Part shown: piece by piece, positions 15,718 through 23,649 of the stretch
How positions within the stretch are numbered: the first letter of the stretch is position 1
How the letters are laid out: each line of letters begins with the position of its first letter
Made by a program: the position numbers and the translations under genes
Source: DATMNI01 sp035570275
GTDB lineage: Bacteria > Acidobacteriota > Terriglobia > Bryobacterales > Bryobacteraceae
DNA: 28,921 nt
NCBI GenBank assembly: GCA_035570275.1
Contig: DATMNI010000050.1
Span: 1-28,921 of the forward strand
Direction of reading: 5' to 3'
The notes under the pieces: generated by a model
Seen by the model: the letters and a program-made list of their open reading frames with translations, nothing else
Database searches by the model: none
What the model was told of the DNA's origin: nothing

Positions 15718-16404
15718 TTAACCCTGCAGCGACCCGGAGGGTCGCTGCCACTCCTCCCGCGCCGGCAGCCACAACAGCCAGAACAACCCGAAAGCCACCG
15801 CCGCGCTGGCCACCAGGTACATCGGCCATGGCCCCAGCGCGTCCAGCAGCGACGCGTTCTTCGGCTTCCGGCACAGGTACATGAAGTTGGTCCCGGCCAC
15901 GGCGTTCACCGCGCCGATCGCGGCCGCGAAGCCCAGCAGCATGCCGAACGCCCGCCACACCGCGCCCGCGCGCAACGGCGCCATGCCGCCGAAGACCAAC
16001 ACGCAGACTGCGATCACGATGCCGCCATGCGCCACGAAAAAATAGACGGCCGGATAGGTGGGCCACGGCGACCAGAGGTCCGGCGTCAGCAGCGCCATCC
16101 CGGCCCCGGCCAGCCCAGCGAAGTAAGCGAACTCCACCACCTTCGCGGCCGTCGTGAGGCAGCCCAGCGCCGCCATCCACAGCGTCACGTCACAAAGCTG
16201 GATCGGCAGGTTCCACAGGTGCACGCCTTCGTGCGCGTAGCGGAAGCGCCACCAGATCAGCTCATTCACTATCAGGCCGCAGCCTATGGTCAGCCGCACC
16301 GTTTGCCGCCAGGCCGGCCGCCGACGGCAGAGCCGCGAGAGCACCGCCGCGCTCACCACCGTGAGGGTCAGCAACCCCAGATGCAACGGACCGAACAGCC
16401 GCAT
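15718..16404 (-). CDS. YwaF/TIGR02206-like integral membrane protein
   Basis: The 228-residue protein has about 6-7 membrane segments. Family-like motifs are LWNLPIQLCDVTLW (about 63-76, after a conserved His), AGTNFMYLCRKPKNASLLDALGPWPMYL (about 169-196) and a HGG in a membrane loop. Function of the family is not known. The gene lies 6 bases after the murJ-like stop, so it is the last gene of the leftward cluster. Its last residues (QRPSGSLQG) and nearby stop are encoded by a perfect palindrome of the GCGACC repeat family, suggesting that a repeat insertion replaced the original C-terminus. Confidence 0.8.
   Translation of the reverse strand: MRLFGPLHLGLLTLTVVSAAVLSRLCRRRPAWRQTVRLTIGCGLIVNELIWWRFRYAHEGVHLWNLPIQLCDVTLWMAALGCLTTAAKVVEFAYFAGLAGAGMALLTPDLWSPWPTYPAVYFFVAHGGIVIAVCVLVFGGMAPLRAGAVWRAFGMLLGFAAAIGAVNAVAGTNFMYLCRKPKNASLLDALGPWPMYLVASAAVAFGLFWLLWLPAREEWQRPSGSLQG
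15726..15748. repeat. GCGACC-family palindrome at a gene 3' end
   Basis: GCAGCGACCC (15726-15735) and GGGTCGCTGC (15739-15748) form a perfect 10-bp stem around a 3-base loop. It lies inside the last codons of the YwaF-like gene. Related copies are at 26591 and 28570. Confidence 0.8.
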
Positions 16405-16410
16405 ACCGCC

Positions 16411-17751
16411 TCAGCCTTCCTGCAGCCATCGCCGCCGGCTGGCGTGCGCCATCACGAACAACGCCAGGAACCCGGTCATCAACCCGACCGAAGCGCCCAG
16501 GCCGATTAGATCGGGCCGCATGGAGTGCAGCCCCAGCGTCAGCGATACGTTGATCAGCACGGGCAGCATGGCCGCGATCACCGGCGGCCACGGCCGGTCA
16601 ATGGCGAACAGGGAACGGCCGGTGATTTCGATCAGGCTCCAGCCCACGAAACTCGGCCCCAGCGCCAGGAAGGCCGCCGCGACCAGCCGCGTGGATTCAG
16701 CCTTGAACTCGCCGTGCTCGAACAGCAGCGCGATGGCCGGCTTGCGGAACAGCAGCGCGAAACCGCACCCGGCCACGGCCGCCAGCGCCGCCAGTGCCAG
16801 GGTCTTATCGATCAGCCGCAGCGCTTCCTTCAATTTGAAATGGCTGCGCAGCCGGGCGATCTCGGGCAACAGCGAATTCGAAATCGGGTTCACCAGCAGC
16901 GCCATCGGCACGCCCACGCCGCGCATGCAGTAGTCCAGCGCCGCCGCCATTCCAGGACCGGCGTGGGTGGCATAAGCTCGCGTGAACGTGATGTTCAACC
17001 CCAGCCCCGCGGCGTAGACCACGAAGCAGGCCGGCTTCGACAGAATCTCCCGCCAGTGGATTTCGCAGCGCGCGCCCGCCACCGGAGCGAGGCCCGATCG
17101 CGAGGCGAACCAGACCACACCCAGTTGTGCCCACGCCCCCACCGTGTATCCGATGGCAAACGAGTAGACCCCCACGAACTTCCACAGGCTGAGCGCACCG
17201 GCAATGATGAACACGTTCAGCGTGGCCTGGTAGAATGCGGTCGGCGCGAACCGGCGGTCGGTATAGAGCAGGGCACAGTGCACCGCCGCTACTCCCGCGG
17301 CCAGTGTGGAAAGCGCCAGAATCCGGAGAATGGTCACCGCGTTGCCGAAGTAAGCCGGGTCCAGACCGGGGGCCAGCGCGCGCATCAGCCACGGCGCGGT
17401 CAGGATCACCGCCGCGGCGATCCCGGCCAGAACCCATGCCACCGCGCGAGTCAGCTTTTGGAATAACGCCGTACGCTCGCCGGCTGTGACGGCGGTGAGC
17501 ATGGGGACGAAGGCAAACACCACCGAGTTCAGGACCACCGAATTCAGCGTGTCCAGCGGCCCCATCGCCACCGCCAGCGAATCGGCGTGGCTATGGGTGC
17601 CCAGCAGGTAGGCGATAATCGCCACCCGCGCGAAGCCCAGAATATTGCCGGTTAGTACCCCCGCCACCAGCGTCAGCCCGCCGCGCACCAATGGGCTCGC
17701 GTTGGGGTGGGCCTCCAGGCCTGCCCGTGCTCGTTGAAACACAGTCTCCAT
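16411..17751 (-). CDS. murJ: MurJ/MviN-like lipid II flippase
   Basis: This 446-residue polytopic protein has about 12-14 membrane segments. MurJ-family features are the N-terminal GNILGFARVAIIAYLLGTHSHAD, AFVPMLTAV, a basic loop region, NPISNSLLPEIARL (about 285-298) and a C-terminal RPDLIGLGASVGL. MurJ flips lipid II across the inner membrane for peptidoglycan synthesis. It is shorter than typical MurJ (about 510 residues), so it may be a paralogue that flips another polyprenyl-linked glycan. It lies 39 bases downstream of tpx and 6 bases upstream of the YwaF-like gene on the same strand. I am confident of the MOP/MurJ superfamily, less so of the substrate. Confidence 0.82.
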   Translation of the reverse strand: METVFQRARAGLEAHPNASPLVRGGLTLVAGVLTGNILGFARVAIIAYLLGTHSHADSLAVAMGPLDTLNSVVLNSVVFAFVPMLTAVTAGERTALFQKLTRAVAWVLAGIAAAVILTAPWLMRALAPGLDPAYFGNAVTILRILALSTLAAGVAAVHCALLYTDRRFAPTAFYQATLNVFIIAGALSLWKFVGVYSFAIGYTVGAWAQLGVVWFASRSGLAPVAGARCEIHWREILSKPACFVVYAAGLGLNITFTRAYATHAGPGMAAALDYCMRGVGVPMALLVNPISNSLLPEIARLRSHFKLKEALRLIDKTLALAALAAVAGCGFALLFRKPAIALLFEHGEFKAESTRLVAAAFLALGPSFVGWSLIEITGRSLFAIDRPWPPVIAAMLPVLINVSLTLGLHSMRPDLIGLGASVGLMTGFLALFVMAHASRRRWLQEG

Positions 17752-17790
17752 ACATTGGCAGGCGGACCAGGAGGGTGCCCCGGTCTGCCG

Positions 17791-18330
17791 CTACTTACCC
17801 GCCTGACTCGTAAGCGGCGCCTCTAGCGCGCCGCGGGCCGCGGAAAGAGCCGCCTCGTAATCGGGATGGTCGGCGACCTCTTTGACGTACTCCGCGTGCT
17901 TCAGTTTGTTATTCGCGTCCAGGACGAAAATGGCGCGGCTTTCGATGCGCAGTTCTTTGATTAAGGTTCCGTAGTGGGAGCCGAACGATCCGTCCTTGTG
18001 ATCGGAAAGCATCTTCAATTTGTCCACGCCGAATTGGCCGCACCAGCGCTTCTGTGCGAACGGCAGGTCCATACTGACAGTCAGGATGTCCACGCCGGGA
18101 AGCTTGGCCGCCTCCTCGTTGAACCGCTTGGTTTGCGCGTCGCAGACCGGCGTATCGAGCGAAGGGATCACGCTGATAATCCGCACGGCGCTGCCCGTGT
18201 CCTGCAAGGTGACGGGCTTCAATCCGATATCCACCAGGGTGAAATCCGGGGCGGTGTCGCCGGCCTTCAACTCCGGGCCAATCAAGGTCAGGGGATTGCC
18301 CCTCATAGTTGTTGCTCCTGGTCTTTCCAT
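17791..18330 (-). CDS. tpx: Thiol peroxidase Tpx (atypical 2-Cys peroxiredoxin)
   Basis: This 179-residue cytosolic peroxidase reduces hydroperoxides using thioredoxin. The peroxidatic Cys63 is in SLDTPVCDAQTKRF, with Thr60 three residues ahead. The resolving Cys97 is in QKRWCGQFGV, as in Tpx-type enzymes. GNPLTLIGPELKAGDTAPDFTL near the N-terminus is typical. Two starts each have a good ribosome-binding site (18330 with GGAGG; 18306 with AGGAG). The longer one is preferred because MERPGATTMRGNPLTL matches relatives. It lies 28 bases after the YyaL-type thioredoxin gene, so both redox genes may be co-expressed. Confidence 0.95.
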   Translation of the reverse strand: MERPGATTMRGNPLTLIGPELKAGDTAPDFTLVDIGLKPVTLQDTGSAVRIISVIPSLDTPVCDAQTKRFNEEAAKLPGVDILTVSMDLPFAQKRWCGQFGVDKLKMLSDHKDGSFGSHYGTLIKELRIESRAIFVLDANNKLKHAEYVKEVADHPDYEAALSAARGALEAPLTSQAGK

Positions 18331-18358
18331 GCCTTCTCTCCTCCGATAAGTGAATTTT

Positions 18359-20524
18359 CTATTGTATCAACTTGGCCAACTGATCCGCCTCGGAAACCGG
18401 CAGTTGGCAAGTGTAATTCCTGCAGACGTAAGCGGCGGCACGCTGGTGGAGTCTGGTCATGGAAGCGATGCCGGGAATCCATGCCGCCAGTACTGCCTGG
18501 GCCTCCGCGGAATCCACCAGCAGCACCACCTTGCTCGGGACGAAGTGCGACCGCAGCGTGCGCAGCAGCTCCAGCGTATCCGCGCCGTCCTTTTCGCCCG
18601 CCAGGATGATTTCCCTCGGCTGGGCCATGACCCACTCGCAGGCGGCCAGCATCTGCGGCACCGCCATGGGGACATGCGCAAGCCGCGGCGCGAAGGCCGC
18701 GAAAGCCTTTTCCGCCGATTCGCGGAACCCCGCGTCGTTGGCCATCCGCGCCAGCCGCAACAGGTTCATCGCCGCCACCGAATTGCCCGAGGGCTCCGCG
18801 CCATCGTAATCCTCCTTCACGCGCAGCACCAGGCTGGTATCGCCCGCAGCCGAGCTGAAGAACCCGCCGTTTTCCGCGTCTTCGAACAGCTCCCGCTGCT
18901 TTTCCGTCAGGCGGCGGGCGAGCTGCAGATGCCGCAGATCGAATTGCGATTCGTAGAGATCCAGCAGCCCCTGCACGAACAGCGCGTAGTCGTCGAGAAA
19001 GCCGGGGATGGCTGAGTCGCCCTGGCGGTAGCGTCGCAGCAGCACGCCCGTTTCAGCGTTGTATAGCCTGGCGATGATGAATTCCGCGGCGCGCCGTGCG
19101 CCCTCGGCGTAGCGCGGCTCAACCAGAATGGCGCCACCCATCGCCAGCGCCGAAATCATCAGCCCGTTCCAGGAAGTCAGAACTTTGTCGTCCAGATGAG
19201 GCCGCACGCGCTTCGTCCGTGCCTGGAACTGCGTCGCCTCCGCCAGCCGCAGCGCCGCGCTCACGGCCTCCAGCGGCCGGCCAAACCGGGCGGCGGTTTG
19301 CTCTTCCGTATGCGCCTGGTACAGGATGTTCCTGCCCGTGAATTCGCCGTGGGGGTCGTGCTCTACGTTGCCATCGGCCTCCACGCCGTAGCGGTAGCAG
19401 AACCACTCGGCTGCTTCGCCCGATGCCTCGTCCGGTGCCTCGCCCGATGCCTCGACCGGCGTCCCCTGGCCCAGCGCCTCCTGGATTTCCGCCCTGCTCC
19501 AGATGTAGAAAGCGCCTTCGCTCTTGCGATCGGGATGCTCGGGGCTGGTCGCGCTGTCGGCGTCCTCGGCCGAGTAGAAGCCGCCATCGGCATCGGTCAT
19601 GTCGCGCAGCACATAATCGAAAATGCGGCGCGCGGTGGCCGCGTACTGCCCGTCGCCCGTGATCTGAAATGCCTCCAGGTACGAGATGGCCAGTTGCGCC
19701 TGGTCGTAGAGCATCTTCTCGAAGTGCGGTACGAACCAGCGCTCGTCCACGGCGTAGCGGTGGAATCCGCCGCCCAACTGGTCGTGCATGCCGCCCTTGG
19801 CCATTTCCCGCAGCGTCAGCAGCACCATGTCCAGCGCTTCCTGGTTCCGGGTGCGCGCGTAATAGCGGAGCAGAAAGTTGAAAACCGAAGGGCGCGGGAA
19901 TTTCGGCGCGCCGCCGAAGCCCCCCAGCCTGGTGTCGAAGGTGCGGCGGAACACGCTGAAGCCGCTCTCCAGCGTGGCCTGGTCGAACGCCACAGCGCCC
20001 GAGTGCGCGGGCGCCACGGCAACGTGTTTCTTGAGCTGTTCCACCACATCGGCGGCCGATTCGGCGACCTTGTCCCGATCGTTGCGCCAGGCGTCGGCCA
20101 CCTGGGTCAGGACCGACCCGAACCCGGGATGGCCCCAACGGTTTTCGGGCGGGAAATAAGTGCCGCCGAAAAAGGGCTGCAGCGCGGGCGTGAGCCAGAC
20201 CGACATGGGCCAGCCGCCGCCGCCGGTAGTAGCCTGCACGAAGGTCATGTAGATGCGGTCCACGTCCGGCCGCTCCTCGCGGTCCACCTTGATGGCCACG
20301 TACTCCCGGTTCAGCACCGCCGCGATCTGGTCATTCTCGAACGACTCGCGCTCCATCACATGGCACCAGTGGCACGTGGAGTAGCCGATGGAAAGAAAGA
20401 TGGGCTTGTTCTCGGCCCGGGCCTTTTCAAATGCTTCCGGTCCCCAGGCGTACCAGTCCACCGGATTGTGGGCGTGCTGCAACAGATAGGGACTCTTTTC
20501 GTTAGCCAGCCGGTTGGTATGCAT
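18359..20524 (-). CDS. YyaL/DUF255-type thioredoxin-fold and (alpha/alpha)6-barrel protein
   Basis: The 721-residue protein belongs to the YyaL/spermatogenesis-associated-20 family. The N-terminus is diagnostic (LANEKSPYLLQHAHNPVDWYAWG). It is followed by a thioredoxin-like domain with the CHWC motif at 51-54 (YSTCHWCHVMERESF) and VDREERPDVDRIYM. The larger C-terminal part is the glycosidase-like alpha/alpha barrel (LLRYYARTRNQEALDMV, LTSWNGLMISALAMGG). An acidic tandem EASGEAPDEASGEA at about 355-370 is an unusual insert. The biochemical role of the family is not settled. It sits 21 bases after the aldolase-family gene and 28 before tpx. Confidence 0.92.
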   Translation of the reverse strand: MHTNRLANEKSPYLLQHAHNPVDWYAWGPEAFEKARAENKPIFLSIGYSTCHWCHVMERESFENDQIAAVLNREYVAIKVDREERPDVDRIYMTFVQATTGGGGWPMSVWLTPALQPFFGGTYFPPENRWGHPGFGSVLTQVADAWRNDRDKVAESAADVVEQLKKHVAVAPAHSGAVAFDQATLESGFSVFRRTFDTRLGGFGGAPKFPRPSVFNFLLRYYARTRNQEALDMVLLTLREMAKGGMHDQLGGGFHRYAVDERWFVPHFEKMLYDQAQLAISYLEAFQITGDGQYAATARRIFDYVLRDMTDADGGFYSAEDADSATSPEHPDRKSEGAFYIWSRAEIQEALGQGTPVEASGEAPDEASGEAAEWFCYRYGVEADGNVEHDPHGEFTGRNILYQAHTEEQTAARFGRPLEAVSAALRLAEATQFQARTKRVRPHLDDKVLTSWNGLMISALAMGGAILVEPRYAEGARRAAEFIIARLYNAETGVLLRRYRQGDSAIPGFLDDYALFVQGLLDLYESQFDLRHLQLARRLTEKQRELFEDAENGGFFSSAAGDTSLVLRVKEDYDGAEPSGNSVAAMNLLRLARMANDAGFRESAEKAFAAFAPRLAHVPMAVPQMLAACEWVMAQPREIILAGEKDGADTLELLRTLRSHFVPSKVVLLVDSAEAQAVLAAWIPGIASMTRLHQRAAAYVCRNYTCQLPVSEADQLAKLIQ

Positions 20525-20545
20525 ATTTAAGGACGTGATGCGCGG

Positions 20546-21478
20546 TTATACGGTTGTAACCCCGGCCGGTTTCACCAGGAAATTTTCGTTGCCGAGCCGT
20601 TCCAGCACCCGCACCAGCCGGGCCCGCGCCTCGGGTGGAACCGGTCCCACGGGCTTGCGGCACGGTCCGGCGGGCAGACCAACGATCTTCATGGCTTCCT
20701 TCACCATGCTGGGGAAGGTATGCAGCCCAACCGTGGCGCCGAGTTCAGTGGCCAGGGCCTGCAGCCGGACGGCCTCGTCGAGCCGGCCTTCGCGGAACGC
20801 CCGGTACAAATCCACGTACAGTTTTGGCGCCACGTTGGCGGAGGCGCTGACGGTGCCGGCGCAGCCCCGTTCGAGCGCCGCCAGCACCAGGTTATCGGCG
20901 CTCACCAGAACCGCCAGCGGGCGGCCCGGCGAGGCGTTGGTGTACGCCAGCGCCTGTTCCAGGCTGCCGCTGGAATCCTTAACCCCTGCCAGGTTTTCGC
21001 AGCGCGCCGCGATTCGCCCCAGGGTGGCCGCGTGCAACGCGACGCCACCGTGCGGCGGGAAGTTGTAGGCCAGCACCGGCGCCTGCACCGCGCGGCAGAC
21101 CTCCACGAAATGCTCCTCCAGTTCCTCCTGGGTCGGCTGCACGTAGTAGGGTGTGACCACCACCAGGGCGTCGATTCCCAGGGCTTCCGCCTGGACGGCA
21201 AGTTGCACGGTGGCGGCAGTGGTGGCGCAGCCGACGTTACCGTAGAGCGTGACCCGCCCCGCCACCGTCTGCTTGCAGAAACGCAGTGCCACCAGCCGCT
21301 CTTCCGGGTCGAGCGCGTACGCCTCGCCGTGGGAGCCAGCCGCGAACAGGCCATCCACTCCGGCCGCGATCAAGGTGTCGATAATGAGATTCCAGGCGTT
21401 ACAATCGATGCGCTCGTCGTCGCGGAACGGAGTCACCAGCGCGGGGACGACGCCATGGAACACGGGGTGAGCCACCAC
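20546..21478 (-). CDS. DHDPS/N-acetylneuraminate lyase-family class I aldolase
   Basis: The 310-residue TIM-barrel enzyme is of the DapA superfamily. The Schiff-base Lys is K167 (AGVKDSSGS) and the catalytic Tyr is Y138 (VLAYNFPPHGG). A TPYY segment is at 109-112. The loop usually reading GTTGE is GSHGE here (49-53), so it is unlikely to be a canonical dihydrodipicolinate synthase; a 2-keto-acid sugar aldolase or lyase is more likely. The start is a GTG at 21478 with no clear ribosome-binding site; a nearby downstream start is possible. It is 53 bases after the VWFA gene and 21 before the YyaL-type gene. The substrate cannot be read from the sequence. Confidence 0.88.
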   Translation of the reverse strand: MVAHPVFHGVVPALVTPFRDDERIDCNAWNLIIDTLIAAGVDGLFAAGSHGEAYALDPEERLVALRFCKQTVAGRVTLYGNVGCATTAATVQLAVQAEALGIDALVVVTPYYVQPTQEELEEHFVEVCRAVQAPVLAYNFPPHGGVALHAATLGRIAARCENLAGVKDSSGSLEQALAYTNASPGRPLAVLVSADNLVLAALERGCAGTVSASANVAPKLYVDLYRAFREGRLDEAVRLQALATELGATVGLHTFPSMVKEAMKIVGLPAGPCRKPVGPVPPEARARLVRVLERLGNENFLVKPAGVTTV

Positions 21479-21531
21479 ATTATGGTATCAGCAGAGGCCA
21501 ATCATCTGAATGCCACGAATTCGCCGGCGCC

Positions 21532-22620
21532 TCATCGTGATTCTTCCGTCGACCAGTATCCCGGCCGTGCGCGTATGTGAAACTCGCCGGCCCGAGCCAG
21601 CCGCACTTCGAGCGTGTGATACCCCGGGGCCGATGCCTCCGGCGCAAAGCTGAGCACATATTGCGTGTGCAGTTCGGCTCCTAGTTTTTCGATCGCCTCC
21701 TCCAGCGCCTTCTGCCTGGTGAACGGAAATGTGGTACCTCCGGTGCTTTTCGTCAGCGCCTCCGTGTCATTGGTGTGAGTAAGACGCGCCAGTTCGCCAA
21801 TTCCGCCAAGCGCATCCACCTGCTGTTCCGGAGGAGGAATCTTAGGCCAAGGGTTGTTTCTTCCCGGCGGATTCGCGTTCACAGTTCCCAAGGCATCGTT
21901 GGGTGTCTTAGGCTTTAGCGGGCGCCGGGGTTGACTGACCGGAAGCTTGGAGGTGAACGCCGTTTTGAAGGCGGAGTAGGTTGCCGCGTATACGGTTACC
22001 CCTGCCGATTGGGCGGCGGCGATGGCCGCATTCAGGGCGGTTTCGCTGCCCCGGTCGCGCGATTCGGAAATCAGCAGCAATACGCGGCGCGCATTCGGCC
22101 GGAGGCGCAGATGCTCCACGGCAGATTGCACGGCGTCGAGCATGCGCGCCTCCTTTTCCTCACCGGGCCGGAGTACCGGTTGGAGTTGGTGGAACGCACG
22201 TTCGAGCGCGTCCGGGTCCTTGGTGCAATCCTGCAGCCACGCGACGCGCTCAGCGAAGGAAACCACGGCCGCACAGCCGTGCTCGCCAGTAATCAGCGGC
22301 TCGATCATGGCTTCGATTTTCCGCACTTTTTCAAGAACCGCGGCAGAAATGCCCGAGGACTGTACGGCGACGACCAGTGCGATGGGAGCAACACCTGTGT
22401 CAAACGTGTCGAAGGTGGCTTTCTGCGGCCGGCCGTTATCGAACAGCAGGAAGTCCAAGGATTCCAGGCTGTCTATGGATCGGCCTTTTAGATCAGTTAC
22501 GGTTACGGGAACTATTACCAAGCGCGAACGGACGTCGAAACGTGGCGCCTGGGCTGTTAAGGAAGCTGCTAAGGAAGCTGCCAGGGAAGCCGCGGATATG
22601 AGCATCACTGCGAGTCTCAT
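21532..22620 (-). CDS. Exported acidobacterial VWFA-related protein with degenerate MIDAS
   Basis: This 362-residue protein has a signal peptide with an AASL tandem (LISAASLAASLAASLTAQA, about 7-24). It then shows the VWFA-related acidobacterial (TIGR03436-like) layout. RSRLVIVPVTVTDLKGRSIDSL and LLFDNGRPQKATFD precede a VWA domain (about 78-230), and the C-terminus is QYVLSFAPEASAPGYHTLEVRL...IRARPGYW. The usual metal-binding DxSxS is replaced by VQSSG (86-90), so the MIDAS site is probably non-functional. The ATG lacks a ribosome-binding site. It heads the leftward cluster. A role in extracellular protein binding is the usual guess and is not demonstrated. Confidence 0.87.
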   Translation of the reverse strand: MRLAVMLISAASLAASLAASLTAQAPRFDVRSRLVIVPVTVTDLKGRSIDSLESLDFLLFDNGRPQKATFDTFDTGVAPIALVVAVQSSGISAAVLEKVRKIEAMIEPLITGEHGCAAVVSFAERVAWLQDCTKDPDALERAFHQLQPVLRPGEEKEARMLDAVQSAVEHLRLRPNARRVLLLISESRDRGSETALNAAIAAAQSAGVTVYAATYSAFKTAFTSKLPVSQPRRPLKPKTPNDALGTVNANPPGRNNPWPKIPPPEQQVDALGGIGELARLTHTNDTEALTKSTGGTTFPFTRQKALEEAIEKLGAELHTQYVLSFAPEASAPGYHTLEVRLARAGEFHIRARPGYWSTEESR

Positions 22621-22709
22621 GATCGCGTTCGCACATGCATTCGAAGGGCCATCAAATTCCGGTTCTCAGTTCGAACGCGGGGCCTTTTCCTTCGGGGGTC
22701 CGCCGCCTG

Positions 22710-22781
22710 GTGGGGCAGGTTGGCAACCGGGTGGCAACGTGCGGCAGGTTGGCAATCCGCCTGTCGCACAGTCTGCCCCAC
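22710..22781. repeat. Short REPIN-like palindromic element upstream of the XdhC gene
   Basis: The ends are GTGGGGCAG (22710-22718) and CTGCCCCAC (22773-22781), as in the 8544-8752 element. The inside holds GGCAGGTTGGCAATCCGCC-type words shared with that element. It is 72 bases long and sits between the divergent VWFA and XdhC genes, ending 13 bases before the -10 box of the latter. Confidence 0.75.
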
Positions 22782-22793
22782 GGCTCCGCACGT

Positions 22794-22799
22794 TATAAT
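22794..22799 (+). promoter_or_regulatory. Perfect -10 box giving a near-leaderless XdhC transcript
   Basis: TATAAT lies 10 bases before the ATG at 22810. Transcription would start about 3-6 bases before the start codon, and no ribosome-binding site is present, which fits leaderless translation. No good -35 is seen at the right distance, where the repeat element ends. Confidence 0.55.
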
Positions 22800-22809
22800 C
22801 GTCAACGGT

Positions 22810-23649
22810 ATGGACGTTTACGAGGAGTTGGTACGGCTTCGCAACCTGGGACAGAAGTGTGCCCTGGCCACCATCGTCGCCGTGCGCGGTTCCATCCCCA
22901 GCTACCAAAGCGCCAAACTCCTGGTGCGCGAGGATGGCTCCATGGCTGGCACCATCGGCGGGGGCTGCGTGGAAGCCGAAGTCTGGAACGCCGCCCGGGA
23001 GGTGATTGAAACGGAAAAACCCAAGCACCTGACTTTCAACCTGGGGCAGGACGCCGCCTACGATAACGGCCTCATCTGCGGAGGCCAGCTCGATGTCTTT
23101 GTGGAGCCTGTGCTGCCGGTGCCGCACGCCTATATTTTCGGGGCCGGGCACATTTCCAAGAGCTTATCCAAAGTCGCGACTTTAGCCGGTTTCGCCTCCG
23201 TGGTGGTGGACAACCGCGAGAGCTTCGCCAACCGCGAACGCTTTCCCGAAGCCGCCGCGGTCCATGCCGCCGAGTATGAAGACGTCTTCCCCAACCTGCC
23301 CATCAACGAGACCAGCTACGTGATCATCGTGACCCGCGGCCATCGCGACGATATGCGCGTGCTCAAGATGGCCATCGCCACCCCCGCGCGCTATATCGCC
23401 ATGATCGGCAGCAAACGCAAGGTGCTGAACGTCATCCGCGAACTGGAGAAGGAAGGCATGCCGCGCACCGCGTTCGAGCGCGTCCACGCGCCCATGGGGT
23501 TGGACATCGGCGCCATTTCGCCTGAGGAGATCGCCATTTCGGTGACGGCCGAAATGATCGCGGTGCGCCGCAACGCCGCGTCCAACTGGCGCTCGCTTTC
23601 CATGTCGGTGTTCGCGGCCGGGGAGCTGCAGGCCGTGCTCTCGAAGTGA
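22810..23649 (+). CDS. XdhC/CoxI-family protein (molybdenum cofactor handling)
   Basis: The 279-residue cytosolic protein belongs to the XdhC/CoxI family, which binds and matures molybdenum cofactor for xanthine dehydrogenase-type enzymes. The N-terminal domain has GSMAGTIGGGCVEAEV (Cys53) and LICGGQLDVFVEPV (Cys90). The C-terminal Rossmann domain has IFGAGHISKSL (110-120) and DIGAISPEEIAISVTAEMIAVRR. The start at ATG 22810 fits the family; an upstream extension reads through a repeat element. Its GTGA overlaps the next gene. No molybdenum hydroxylase subunit is encoded in the window, so the client enzyme must be elsewhere. Confidence 0.92.
   Translation: MDVYEELVRLRNLGQKCALATIVAVRGSIPSYQSAKLLVREDGSMAGTIGGGCVEAEVWNAAREVIETEKPKHLTFNLGQDAAYDNGLICGGQLDVFVEPVLPVPHAYIFGAGHISKSLSKVATLAGFASVVVDNRESFANRERFPEAAAVHAAEYEDVFPNLPINETSYVIIVTRGHRDDMRVLKMAIATPARYIAMIGSKRKVLNVIRELEKEGMPRTAFERVHAPMGLDIGAISPEEIAISVTAEMIAVRRNAASNWRSLSMSVFAAGELQAVLSK

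Noticed and set aside
22720..22809. 30-codon N-terminal extension of the XdhC-family protein
   Set aside because: It translates a palindromic repeat and the -10 box; the family N-terminus starts at MDVYEELVRL.
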